Source: Bacillota bacterium | Lineage (GTDB): Bacteria > Bacillota > Clostridia > Christensenellales > CAG-138 | Assembly (NCBI GenBank): GCA_023435025.1 | Contig: JAEYSE010000005.1 | Span: 1-15,973 of the forward strand | Direction of reading: 5' to 3' | Length of the DNA: 15,973 nt | Shown here: in pieces, positions 6,102 through 13,086 of the stretch | Numbering within the stretch: position 1 is the first letter of the stretch | How the letters are laid out: every line of letters starts with the position of its first letter | Program-made: the position numbers and the translations under genes | The notes under the pieces: model-generated | What the model was told of the DNA's origin: nothing | Seen by the model: the letters and a program-made list of their open reading frames with translations, nothing else | Databases searched by the model: none

Positions 6102-8321
6102 TTATTCGCTCAGCAGCAGCGGGGCAAGCTCCGCCATGCGGACACCCATCGCGCTGTAGCGCATGCGCTGATGTTTGTTCTCCACCATCTGCGCCACGCT
6201 GTCCCACCGCCCAACGATAACCACCTGCGCGCGGGCACGGGTAACGGCAGTATAGAGGAGGTTGCGCGTCATCAGCATGGGCGGGCCTGTAAATATGGGC
6301 AGAACCACCACAGGAAATTCGCTGCCCTGGCTTTTGTGTATGGAGATGCAATAGGCAAGCTCCAGTTCCTCCAGCTGGTGGAAGGTGTAAGTGGCGGTGC
6401 GTTCATCGTCAAAAAGCACATCAAGCGTCTGCTCCTGCATGTCCATGCGGTATATGGTGCCAAGGTCGCCGTTGTAAATGCCCAGACCCAGCTCCGGTAC
6501 GCCGTTTTTGCCGGTACGCGCCCACTCCACGCGGTAATTGTTTTTGATTTGCATCACCTTGTCGCCCTCACGGAAGAGCGTATCTCCATATTCGCGCTCA
6601 GCCTTGTGCGGGGCGGGCGGATTCAATGCCGCCTGAAGCCGCGTATTGAGATTTTTGACACCCAGCGGCCCCTTTTTGGTGGGGGAAAGTACCTGCACGT
6701 CCTTTTGCGGATCGCGCGAGAGCAGCGCGCCGTCCTCCCCACAGCATAGGGCGATCACGCTAGAAACGGCCTGCTCCGTGGCCGGGCAGTTTAGAAAGAC
6801 AAAATCCGAGTCCGCCTCCGGTTGCGGGAGCTTCCCTGCATTGATTCGGTGCGCGTTTTTCGCAATGCCGCTGCGGTCCGCCTGGCGGAATATTTCCGTC
6901 AGCCGTATCACGGGAATAACGCCGCTTTCTATAATATCGTGCAGCACTGTTCCAGCACCCACCGGCGGGAGCTGGTCCGCATCCCCAACCATCACAAGGC
7001 GGGTGCCTATGGGCAGCGCGCGCAGGAGCGCGTACATGAGCGGCAGATCCACCATGCTCATTTCGTCCACGATCACCATATCGTAAAAAAGCGGGTTGTC
7101 CTCGTTGCGGGCAAAGCGGGAATACCCTTCCGTGCCGTATTCAAGCAAGCGGTGTATGGTAGCTGCCTCAAACCCTGTCGCTTCCGTCATGCGTTTGGCG
7201 GCGCGTCCAGTGGGCGCGCAAAGCGCAAAATCCAGACCGTGGCGGGTAAGCAAATGCAAAATGAACTGCAATATCGTCGTCTTGCCTGTGCCGGGGCCGC
7301 CGGTAATGACCATGGCCCCTTCCTGAAGCGCGGTCAGCACTGCCTGCCTTTGCTCCGGCGCAAGCTCTATTTTTAAATCCCGTTCCAAATCCGAAAGCTC
7401 ATGCGCGATGCCGGGGTCCACGGTATCCTCCGGCGCTTTTGCGAGCGATAAAAGCCGCCGCGCGCCATCCCGCTCCATATGGTGCATGGCGGGTAAGAAC
7501 ACGGCGTCTCTTTCCGCTGCCATGGTGTAAATGAGCGTTCCTTCTATAATCAGCTTGTCCAGCTCGTCCTCAATAAGCTCCGGCGCAACTTCCAGCATCT
7601 CGGAAGCGCCCGTCAAAAGCGGTTCGCGAGGAAGATAAGTGTGCCCTTCCTGCCGTGCCCAGATCAGCATATACTGCACGCCCGCCCGCAGCCTGCGGGG
7701 AGACGTGCGCTCAATGCCCATGTTGAACGCGATTTTATCCGCTGTTTTAAAGCCGATTCCCTCTACGTCCTCCACCAGGCTGTAGGGGTTGTCTTCCACG
7801 CGCAGTATGCAGCCCGCCCCGTAAAGCTGGTAGAGCCGCATTGCCTGCCGCACGGTAATGCCGAAGCCGAGCATCTTCATCATGACATCCCGCATGCCGC
7901 GCTGCTCCAAAAAAGATTGGATAATACCCTCCGCCCGCGCGCGGCCAATGCCGGAGACCTCGGTGAGCCGTCCGGGCCGCTGCTCCAATACTTCCAGCGT
8001 ATCCATGCCAAAATGGGCCACAATGTTCTTTGCCGTGACCTCGCCGATGCCCTTTATGAGCCCGCTGCCAAGATAACTTGTAAGCGCGCTTAACGTGGCG
8101 GGCGCCAGTATGGTGCAGCCTTCCGCCTTAAACTGCCTGCCGTAGCTTTTGTGCTCCACGAAGCTTCCTGTCAACTCAACGCGCTCGCCTGGGTTGGGCA
8201 GCGGCAGCACGCCCACGGCAACGGTTTCCTCGCCGCTGTCGTCCAACAGTTCCAGCACGGTATAGCCGTTGTCCTTATTGCGGAATATAATGCGCGTGAC
8301 CTCGCCCGTCAGCTGCTCCAT
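6102..8321 (-). CDS. recD2: RecD2-type SF1B DNA helicase
   Basis: ATP-dependent 5'-3' DNA helicase of the RecD-like group found without RecBC, involved in repair, recombination and replication-fork maintenance. The 739-residue product has an N-terminal OB-like segment and tandem helix-hairpin-helix motifs (IKGIGEVTA near 89-97, SGIGRARAE near 123-131), then the helicase core: Walker A GGPGTGKTT (341-349), motif II VIVDEMSM (416-423), motif III GDADQLPPVG (446-455), motif IV IFRQ (477-480), and late motifs SIHKSQGSEF (660-669) and YTAVTRAR (690-697). The long N-terminal extension distinguishes RecD2 from RecD of RecBCD. ATG 8321 has GGAGG (8330-8326) 4 nt upstream. It is the first gene of a likely recD2-comF operon. 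Confidence 0.95.
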   Translation of the reverse strand: MEQLTGEVTRIIFRNKDNGYTVLELLDDSGEETVAVGVLPLPNPGERVELTGSFVEHKSYGRQFKAEGCTILAPATLSALTSYLGSGLIKGIGEVTAKNIVAHFGMDTLEVLEQRPGRLTEVSGIGRARAEGIIQSFLEQRGMRDVMMKMLGFGITVRQAMRLYQLYGAGCILRVEDNPYSLVEDVEGIGFKTADKIAFNMGIERTSPRRLRAGVQYMLIWARQEGHTYLPREPLLTGASEMLEVAPELIEDELDKLIIEGTLIYTMAAERDAVFLPAMHHMERDGARRLLSLAKAPEDTVDPGIAHELSDLERDLKIELAPEQRQAVLTALQEGAMVITGGPGTGKTTILQFILHLLTRHGLDFALCAPTGRAAKRMTEATGFEAATIHRLLEYGTEGYSRFARNEDNPLFYDMVIVDEMSMVDLPLMYALLRALPIGTRLVMVGDADQLPPVGAGTVLHDIIESGVIPVIRLTEIFRQADRSGIAKNAHRINAGKLPQPEADSDFVFLNCPATEQAVSSVIALCCGEDGALLSRDPQKDVQVLSPTKKGPLGVKNLNTRLQAALNPPAPHKAEREYGDTLFREGDKVMQIKNNYRVEWARTGKNGVPELGLGIYNGDLGTIYRMDMQEQTLDVLFDDERTATYTFHQLEELELAYCISIHKSQGSEFPVVVLPIFTGPPMLMTRNLLYTAVTRARAQVVIVGRWDSVAQMVENKHQRMRYSAMGVRMAELAPLLLSE

Positions 8322-8353
8322 GAAGCCTCCAAAAATTCGTTCGTATCGTTTCT

Positions 8354-8383
8354 ATTATAAAGGCTTAGCGGAAGTATTGTATA
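8354..8383 (-). promoter_or_regulatory. candidate sigma-A promoter of recD2-comF
   Basis: On the minus strand TATACA (8383-8378) is followed by an 18-bp spacer and a perfect TATAAT (8359-8354), 24 nt before the recD2 ribosome binding site. The -35 box matches four of six. Confidence 0.5.
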
Positions 8384-8517
8384 GGGCGGCGAATGAAATG
8401 AAATTTGTATTTGATTTTTGTTTTTCCATATTCTTTCTTGTCTGCCTGTTGTTCTGCGGCGTAGCGGCTTCAAATTCGGGCATGATAGTACATAACCCAT
8501 TGTTTAGGAGTTACCGC

Positions 8518-9123
8518 ATGTATCTAAGCGTTGTTTTATTGCTATGTCTGTTCATTCTATGTGTGAGCGGCGCGGCGCGCCGCCCTCTTAAGGCCTTGCA
8601 ACTCAAGGATTCCTCCTGGGCAGCACTTTCCTTGCTGCTGCTTGCCGCAAACGCGTTCAAAATACGGCCCGTATTTGAGTTTGTGCTCAACCCGGCTTCG
8701 CTGTTGCTTTTGATCGCTGCAAGTGCGTGCACGCGCTCCTGCACGGGGGGCAAGCTCATGCAAGCCATCGCGCTTGCGGCCCCGGCTTCCCTATGTATGC
8801 TGCTCATTACACGCATGTATGTCTCCGCCGCGTGGGATATTCCCGAACCGGGGCTTGCGCTTGCTTTGATCTGTGTCGTATTCCTTCTGCCGCTACGCTC
8901 CACGCCGCAGGCCGCGCTCTTTGGCGCGGCGTTGGCTCCTTTTTTGTTGGGCTTCTGGGAAGCGGGGCTTGACCTGTACGCGTTTGGATACGCGATTGTG
9001 GAGATCGGCTCGCCGGTGGCGTTCGACGCGCAGGTGTCGGGCATGTTCCTGCTGGGGTTGCTGCTTTCGCTGCCAAAAAGGCGAAAAGCCGGGGAGAAGC
9101 TTAAACCCGCACGCAACCAATAA
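8518..9123 (+). CDS. Unrecognised multi-pass membrane protein
   Basis: I do not recognise the family. The 201-residue product is strongly hydrophobic: about six membrane-spanning stretches can be drawn, beginning YLSVVLLLCLFILCV, then WAALSLLLLAANAF, SLLLLIAASAC, a segment around LAAPASLCMLLI, GLALALICVVFLLPL, and the last near FLLGLLLSL. It ends in a short basic tail (LPKRRKAGEKLKP). Start choice is open. ATG 8518 has TAGGAG (8505-8510) 7 nt upstream. An in-frame ATG at 8398 adds 40 residues, including another hydrophobic, Phe/Cys-rich segment, but has only a weak GGGCGG upstream. Tandem stops TAA TAG end the gene. It is divergent from recD2 and followed by a strong bidirectional stem, so it is probably a single-gene unit. 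Confidence 0.65.
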   Translation: MYLSVVLLLCLFILCVSGAARRPLKALQLKDSSWAALSLLLLAANAFKIRPVFEFVLNPASLLLLIAASACTRSCTGGKLMQAIALAAPASLCMLLITRMYVSAAWDIPEPGLALALICVVFLLPLRSTPQAALFGAALAPFLLGFWEAGLDLYAFGYAIVEIGSPVAFDAQVSGMFLLGLLLSLPKRRKAGEKLKPARNQ

Positions 9124-9174
9124 TAGTCTTTTCGTAGCGCAACTACATTCTTTTTTTCCGCAATCATAGTTCTA

Positions 9175-9210
9175 AAATACGCATCCGTATGCAAGCACGG
9201 ATGCGTATTT
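9175..9210. terminator. bidirectional terminator after the membrane protein gene
   Basis: AAATACGCATCCGT (9175-9188) and ACGGATGCGTATTT (9197-9210) form a perfect 14-bp stem with an 8-nt loop. The stem ends in A/T-rich flanks on both sides. Confidence 0.8.
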
Positions 9211-9227
9211 CATTTATCAATCATTTA

Positions 9228-9260
9228 TGTTGTAAAAACAACAGAGGGTTTTCCTCTAAT
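9228..9260 (+). promoter_or_regulatory. Crp/Fnr-like palindrome and candidate promoter of the ferredoxin-hcp region
   Basis: TGTTGT-AAAA-ACAACA (9228-9243) is a perfect palindrome. Read as TGTTG-N6-CAACA it has the geometry of Crp-type operators (TGTGA-N6-TCACA). A -10-like TCTAAT lies at 9255-9260, with TGTAAA or TTGTAA, both inside the palindrome, as possible weak -35 boxes (18-19 bp spacing). Hcp genes are often controlled by Crp/Fnr-family NO-responsive regulators such as HcpR; the link here is inference. Confidence 0.45.
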
Positions 9261-9320
9261 ACGATATGCTTAGTCCATAAACACGGACTGCGCCGCCACA
9301 TGCGGCCTGGAGGTATGACT

Positions 9321-10052
9321 ATGATACGGACCATCATAAAAATAGACGAAGAACTCTGCAACGGCTGCGGCCTTTGTGTGCAGGCCTGCCACGAAGGAGC
9401 CATCGCTCTTATTGACGGCAAAGCCAAGCTGATCCGGGACGATTACTGCGACGGCCTGGGCAACTGCCTGCCTGTATGCCCCACCGGCGCCATCGCCTTT
9501 GAAAAGCGTGAGGCCGCTGCCTACGACGAAGCCGCCGTAGAAGCCGCCCAGGCAAAGAAAGCCGAGCATGCGCAAAAGGCCCCACAGCACAAGCCCTTTA
9601 ACGGTTGCCCCGGCACCATGGCAAAGGCCATCGCCCGCAAGGAAGAGCCCGCCCGCGCCGCCATGGAGGAGAGCACGCCTTCCGTCAGCCAGCTCGCGCA
9701 GTGGCCGGTACAAATCAAACTTGTACCCATCAACGCCCCGTATTTCAAAAATGCGCACTTGTTGATAAGCGCGGACTGCGCGGCCTACGCTTACGCCAAT
9801 TTCCACAAGGATTTTATGAAAAACCACGTCACCATCATCGGCTGCCCCAAGCTGGATGAGGGCGATTACGCGGAAAAGCTGACTGAGATCATCGCCCGCA
9901 ACGACATCAAAAGCGTGAAAGTCGTGCGCATGGAGGTTCCCTGCTGCGGCGGTATCGAATACGCCGTGAAGCAGGCGCTGCAAAAAAGCGGCAAATTCAT
10001 CCCGTGGTCGGTCGTGACGATCTCGACGGACGGCCAGGTACTGGAAGATTAA
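9321..10052 (+). CDS. 4Fe-4S ferredoxin-like protein associated with Hcp
   Basis: A 243-residue iron-sulphur protein of the type commonly found next to hcp in anaerobes, likely an electron donor or partner for it. The N-terminus has a classical motif C13-x2-C16-x2-C19-x3-C23 (CNGCGLCVQAC) and a second, atypical one, C43-x5-C49-x3-C53 in YCDGLGNCLPVCP, with only three cysteines. A linker rich in Ala, Lys and Glu (about 62-92) leads to a C-terminal domain with Cys96 (GCPG), Cys153, Cys175 and a CCGG motif (208-211), which may bind a further cluster. ATG 9321 has GGAGG (9309-9313) 7 nt upstream; ATG 9315 is too close to that site. A small stem (GCCGC 9292-9296 / GCGGC 9302-9306) lies just before the ribosome binding site. 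hcp follows after a repeat-filled 232-nt spacer. Confidence 0.85.
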   Translation: MIRTIIKIDEELCNGCGLCVQACHEGAIALIDGKAKLIRDDYCDGLGNCLPVCPTGAIAFEKREAAAYDEAAVEAAQAKKAEHAQKAPQHKPFNGCPGTMAKAIARKEEPARAAMEESTPSVSQLAQWPVQIKLVPINAPYFKNAHLLISADCAAYAYANFHKDFMKNHVTIIGCPKLDEGDYAEKLTEIIARNDIKSVKVVRMEVPCCGGIEYAVKQALQKSGKFIPWSVVTISTDGQVLED

Positions 10053-10054
10053 TA

Positions 10055-10233
10055 TATGGGGCTCTGCCCCATACCCCGTAAAAATGTTGGAGGCTCTGCC
10101 TCCAAACCTCCGCTCAGGGTCGTAACGACCCTAAGAACCCCTATTTGAAACGCCCTATTTTAGCGCGTTTCAGATGAAAGGGATTCCAAAGGGACGTGTC
10201 CCTTTGGTGGGAGCTCGAGGGCAAAGCCCTCGA
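10055..10233 (+). repeat. modular hairpin repeat, copy 3 (subtype B, plus orientation, longest)
   Basis: Six consecutive stems fill most of the ferredoxin-hcp spacer: TATGGGGC/GCCCCATA (10055-10073), TTGGAGGC/GCCTCCAA (10087-10105), AGGGTCG/CGACCCT (10116-10132), TGAAACGC/GCGTTTCA (10146-10172), AAAGGGAC/GTCCCTTT (10188-10205) and TCGAGGGC/GCCCTCGA (10215-10233). Several have 3-nt loops. The last five modules recur in the same order, with different arm sequences, on the minus strand at 14457-14602. The block may attenuate transcription between the two genes, but no stem is followed by a clear T-run. Confidence 0.85.
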
Positions 10234-10238
10234 AACAA

Positions 10239-10266
10239 GATTTGATCTTTATATTTAGATATAATC
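10239..10266 (+). promoter_or_regulatory. imperfect palindrome abutting the hcp ribosome binding site
   Basis: GATTTGATCT (10239-10248) and AGATATAATC (10257-10266) are complementary at eight of ten places across an 8-nt AT spacer. The right arm contains TATAAT (10260-10265) and ends directly before AGGAGG (10267-10272). It could be an operator or an RNA stem next to the ribosome binding site. No matching -35 box 17 bp upstream was found, so the TATAAT is not called as a promoter. Confidence 0.4.
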
Positions 10267-10284
10267 AGGAGGACTATTTCATTT

Positions 10285-11856
10285 ATGAGCATGTTTTGTT
10301 TTCAGTGTGAACAGGTGGCGGGCGGCAAGGTTTGTGCCAGCTCCAAGGGCGCTTGCGGCAAAAATGAGGATACGGCCGTACTGCAGGATCAGCTGACCGG
10401 CGCGCTTGTTGGCCTTGCCCGCGCAGCAGAAGGCAAAAGCCCCGACGCACAGACCGACCGCATCGTGATGGAAGGCCTGTTTACCACTGTGACCAATGTC
10501 AATTTCGATAACGAAGTCGTACAGGAGCAGATCGAAGCCGTACGCCGGGAAACGCTGCGCTTGCTTGGCGGCACCCCAGCACAAATTGCGCCTGAATATG
10601 ACTTGAATGATCTCTGGAACGCAAACGAGGACATCCGCTCCTTAAAATCCCTCATACTGTTCGGCATTCGCGGTATGGCGGCCTATGCCTACCACGCCAT
10701 GGTACTGGGCTACACCGATGCGGAAGTCAACGGCTTTTTCTACACTGCGCTGCGTGCCGTAGGCTCTAATTTCGGCATGGACGCGCTGCTTCCGCTGGTG
10801 CTTGAAACCGGACGTGTGAACTTAAGCTGCATGGAGCTGCTTGACGCCGCGAACACCGAGAACTACGGAACGCCCGTACCTGTTTCTGTCCCTCTTTCGG
10901 TGGAAATGGGGCCGTTCATCGTTATATCCGGCCACGACCTTAAGGATCTCAAGATGCTGCTGGAACAGACCGAGGGCAAGGGCATCAATATCTACACCCA
11001 CGGCGAAATGCTGCCTGCGCACGGCTATCCCAAGCTCAAAGCTTACAAGCACTTAAAGGGTAACTTCGGCACCGCCTGGCAGAACCAGCAGAAGGAGTTC
11101 CTGGACCTGCCCGCGCCCGTATTGTTTACCACCAACTGCATCATGCCCGTGAAGGACAATTACCGCGACCGCATATACACCACCGCCGTCGTCGCCTATC
11201 CCGGCATGGTACATATCGGCGAGGAAAAGGACTTTACGCCCGTGATCGAAAAGGCGCTGGAGCTGGGCGGTTATAAGGAAGATACAAAATTCACGGGCAT
11301 CAACGGCGGCAGCATCGTGACCACCGGCTTTGGCCACGGAACCATGCTGGGCGTTGCGGATACCGTAATAGACGCTGTAAAATCCGGCGCGATCGGTCAC
11401 TTCTTCCTCGTTGGTGGGTGCGACGGCGCAAAGCCGGGGCGCAATTACTACACGGAGTTCGTGCAGAAGACCCCCGCGAACAGCGTGATATTGACTGTCG
11501 CCTGCGGCAAATTCCGCTTCAACGATTTGGACCTTGGCACCATCGGCGGCCTGCCCCGTATTCTCGATATGGGTCAGTGCAACGACGCGTATTCGGCAAT
11601 CAAAGTCGCAGTCGCGCTCTCGGAAGCGTTCGGCTGCACCGTAAACGACCTGCCGCTCTCGCTAGTGCTCTCCTGGTATGAGCAGAAGGCGGTGTGCATA
11701 CTGCTCACGCTACTCTACCTGGGCATCAAGAACATACTCATCGGGCCTTCCCTGCCCGCGTTTATTTCGCCCAACGTGTTGAACGTGCTGGTGGAGAACT
11801 ACAATCTGTCCCCCATCACCACGCCGGAAGCGGATCTCAAAAAGATCCTCGGCTAA
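10285..11856 (+). CDS. hcp: Hydroxylamine reductase / hybrid cluster protein
   Basis: Cytoplasmic iron-sulphur-oxygen protein that reduces hydroxylamine in vitro and is associated with nitric oxide detoxification and S-nitrosylation in anaerobes. The N-terminal cluster motif is C5-x2-C8-x8-C17-x6-C24. All hybrid-cluster ligand positions are present: His217 (SGHDL), Glu241 (THGEMLPAHG), Cys285 (TTNCIMP), Cys379 (VGGCDGAKPGR), Cys407 (TVACGKF), Cys432 (DMGQCND), Glu466 and Lys468 (WYEQKAV). The 523-residue length and intact N-terminal helical region fit the long Hcp type rather than the short archaeal-type one. AGGAGG at 10267-10272 is 12 nt before ATG 10285, a little far. It lies downstream of a ferredoxin-like gene, probably its electron partner, and ends at a strong terminator. 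Confidence 0.97.
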   Translation: MSMFCFQCEQVAGGKVCASSKGACGKNEDTAVLQDQLTGALVGLARAAEGKSPDAQTDRIVMEGLFTTVTNVNFDNEVVQEQIEAVRRETLRLLGGTPAQIAPEYDLNDLWNANEDIRSLKSLILFGIRGMAAYAYHAMVLGYTDAEVNGFFYTALRAVGSNFGMDALLPLVLETGRVNLSCMELLDAANTENYGTPVPVSVPLSVEMGPFIVISGHDLKDLKMLLEQTEGKGINIYTHGEMLPAHGYPKLKAYKHLKGNFGTAWQNQQKEFLDLPAPVLFTTNCIMPVKDNYRDRIYTTAVVAYPGMVHIGEEKDFTPVIEKALELGGYKEDTKFTGINGGSIVTTGFGHGTMLGVADTVIDAVKSGAIGHFFLVGGCDGAKPGRNYYTEFVQKTPANSVILTVACGKFRFNDLDLGTIGGLPRILDMGQCNDAYSAIKVAVALSEAFGCTVNDLPLSLVLSWYEQKAVCILLTLLYLGIKNILIGPSLPAFISPNVLNVLVENYNLSPITTPEADLKKILG

Positions 11857-11870
11857 ATATCCCCCGTCAA

Positions 11871-11901
11871 AAGCGGCCCGCCTTTATAAGGCGGGCCGCT
11901 T
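11871..11901 (+). terminator. terminator of hcp
   Basis: AAGCGGCCCGCCTT (11871-11884) and AAGGCGGGCCGCTT (11888-11901) make a 14-bp perfect stem with loop TAT, 14 nt after the hcp stop. The following T content is modest (GTATTTG), but the stem is very stable. Confidence 0.85.
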
Positions 11902-11925
11902 GTATTTGCCGTTGGTTTTACCGGC

Positions 11926-11954
11926 TTGCGAAGTGAAAAGGAAGGTAGTATCAT
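11926..11954 (+). promoter_or_regulatory. candidate sigma-A promoter of the DUF1653 gene
   Basis: TTGCGA (11926-11931), a 17-bp spacer and TATCAT (11949-11954), matching four and five of six consensus bases. The leader to the start at 12037 would be about 75 nt. Confidence 0.45.
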
Positions 11955-12036
11955 TTTTTATATCGTGGCTGCAAGCTATGGCGGGCGAAAATAAAGCAAC
12001 GCAGAACGCTAACTAGAAGGAAACGAAGGTGTCTTG

Positions 12037-12258
12037 ATGTACGATTTCCGACCCGGCAGGTACCGGCATTTTAAAGGAAACGACTATGAGCTTTTATACC
12101 TGGCGAAGCACTCGGAAACGCAGGAGGACATGGTGGTGTACCGCGCGCTGTACGGCGAACACGGCGTCTGGGTGCGCCCGGCTTCCATGTGGAGCGAGGT
12201 TGTGGAGCGTGACGGCATGCGTATGAAACGGTTTTCTTATATTGGGGGGCAGCAGTAA
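12037..12258 (+). CDS. DUF1653 domain-containing small protein
   Basis: A 73-residue protein that is essentially one DUF1653 domain: the family signature runs GRYRHFKGNDYELLYLAKHS (7-26), VVYRALYGEHGVWVRP (33-48) and the end RFSYIG. The family is widespread as a small soluble stand-alone protein in bacteria, and I know of no established function. ATG 12037 is chosen over the in-frame TTG at 12034 immediately before it; GAAGGTG (12025-12031) provides the ribosome binding site 5 nt upstream. The gene stands alone between the hcp terminator and a pair of stem-loops shared with the convergent GtrA-family gene. Confidence 0.85.
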   Translation: MYDFRPGRYRHFKGNDYELLYLAKHSETQEDMVVYRALYGEHGVWVRPASMWSEVVERDGMRMKRFSYIGGQQ

Positions 12259-12272
12259 AACAATCTCTTTTG

Positions 12273-12317
12273 CTGCATTCTTGTGATGCAGAACGAGGCG
12301 GCAACAAGACCGCCTCG
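12273..12317. terminator. tandem stem-loops between the convergent DUF1653 and gtrA-like genes
   Basis: CTGCAT/ATGCAG (12273-12291, 7-nt loop) is followed by CGAGGCGG/CCGCCTCG (12294-12317, 8-nt loop). The second is followed by GAAATTTATCC on the plus strand. The position between converging genes suggests bidirectional termination. Confidence 0.65.
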
Positions 12318-12353
12318 AAATTTATCCTTTAATGCGTTTCCGTTTCCGCACGC

Positions 12354-12800
12354 TCACCGCAACTGCTCGTTTTCCTTTTGCCCGCGGGCATTGGTGTTGA
12401 TCTGGTTGCGGTAGACCACGAAGCGGGTAAACAGGAACTCCGTTACAAGGTTCACGGCCATAGTCAAAAACAACACCAGGTATTCGTGCCAGCCGATATC
12501 CGAAAGCGTCTGCCCCCACCACGTGGAAAGCGGCGTAAACACCAGGTAATATCCCAGCACCTTCAACATTGCTGCGGGCACGTTGGCAGCGGATTTGAAC
12601 GTGAATTCCCGGTTGAGAGTAAAGTTGTATACCACAGATAAGACAAGCGCTGGCAGGTAACAGGGCCAATAGGTCCAGTCTGTGAATTCTGTAAGCGCGG
12701 TGAACACCAGCGTCTGAATGACGCCCGCGCTGACTGAAAACAGGAAGAATTTCAATGCCTGAACCGCGTTCTGCTTTTTTGTGAGCTTTTGCTGTTCCAT
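12354..12800 (-). CDS. GtrA family membrane protein
   Basis: A 148-residue integral membrane protein with four predicted spans (about 17-38, 44-62, 80-98 and 106-127), the normal GtrA topology and size. Family marks are LKFFLFSVSAGVIQT in the first span, NREFTFK (63-69) after the second and the C-terminal FTRFVVYRNQ (124-133). GtrA-family proteins are proposed to flip or export polyprenyl-phosphate-linked sugars for cell-surface glycosylation; the partner glycosyltransferase is not in this window. ATG 12800 has AGGGGTGG (12815-12808) 7 nt upstream; an in-frame ATG at 12836 overlaps the candidate promoter. No other glycan gene is adjacent, so the substrate cannot be inferred. Confidence 0.88.
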   Translation of the reverse strand: MEQQKLTKKQNAVQALKFFLFSVSAGVIQTLVFTALTEFTDWTYWPCYLPALVLSVVYNFTLNREFTFKSAANVPAAMLKVLGYYLVFTPLSTWWGQTLSDIGWHEYLVLFLTMAVNLVTEFLFTRFVVYRNQINTNARGQKENEQLR

Positions 12801-12831
12801 TCCCCATCCACCCCTGTATTTTGTTTCATTC

Positions 12832-12840
12832 AGCATAGCA
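12832..12840 (-). promoter_or_regulatory. candidate extended -10 promoter of the gtrA-like gene
   Basis: On the minus strand TGC-TATGCT (12840-12832) forms a TG-extended -10 box 17 nt before the ribosome binding site. No good -35 box is seen, only a T-rich stretch. Confidence 0.35.
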
Positions 12841-12975
12841 CCAAATGCGAAAAAGAAAAAGAGTTTATAAAGGCGCGCAGCCGTGGATTCGCAGGTATGT
12901 TTCTATTACCCGTCCCCTATCCGCCAATATGTATGCAAAAGCGAGCAATCTAAGCCAATTCTATAGCGGGATAGC

Positions 12976-13004
12976 TTGACGCGCATGCATGAAGTTGTTA
13001 TGAT
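12976..13004 (+). promoter_or_regulatory. sigma-A promoter of the E2-E3 operon
   Basis: TTGACG (12976-12981), a 17-bp spacer and TATGAT (12999-13004), each five of six to consensus. Transcription from about 13011 gives a 76-nt AT-rich leader. It is one of the strongest promoters in the window. Confidence 0.8.
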
Positions 13005-13036
13005 ATAGCCATAATAATGATTGAAAATATCATATT

Positions 13037-13073
13037 TGTTACTATATATAACACTGTATATAACATTTTGTTA
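13037..13073 (+). repeat. tandem 12-bp repeat and TGTTA/TAACA palindromes in the E2 leader
   Basis: Two adjacent 12-mers differ by one base: ACTATATATAAC (13041-13052) and ACTGTATATAAC (13053-13064). Overlapping them are two palindromes, TGTTA-N7-TAACA (13037-13053) and TAACA-TTT-TGTTA (13061-13073). The second ends where the AAGGAGG ribosome binding site begins (13073-13079). This may be an operator array or a leader RNA structure; the regulator is unknown. Confidence 0.55.
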
Positions 13074-13086
13074 AGGAGGACGTTAC

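Noticed and set aside
9189..9320. N-terminal extension of the ferredoxin-like protein from 9189
   Set aside because: It would start within the terminator stem and cross the operator-like palindrome; ATG 9321 has a well-placed GGAGG and gives the normal ferredoxin N-terminus.
9270..9983. 237-codon minus-strand frame under the ferredoxin-like gene
   Set aside because: The plus strand encodes cysteine motifs and a good ribosome binding site; the minus product shows no family features.
10055..10233. Riboswitch in the ferredoxin-hcp spacer
   Set aside because: The stems are sequential simple hairpins shared with other unrelated spacers, and no known aptamer core was recognised.
12322..12807. Second minus-strand frame overlapping the GtrA-family gene
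   Set aside because: Out of frame with the four-span GtrA protein, which has the family motifs and a well-placed ribosome binding site.
13037..13073. Possible CRISPR-like or larger tandem array in the E2 leader
   Set aside because: Only two adjacent 12-mers without spacers; no array structure.
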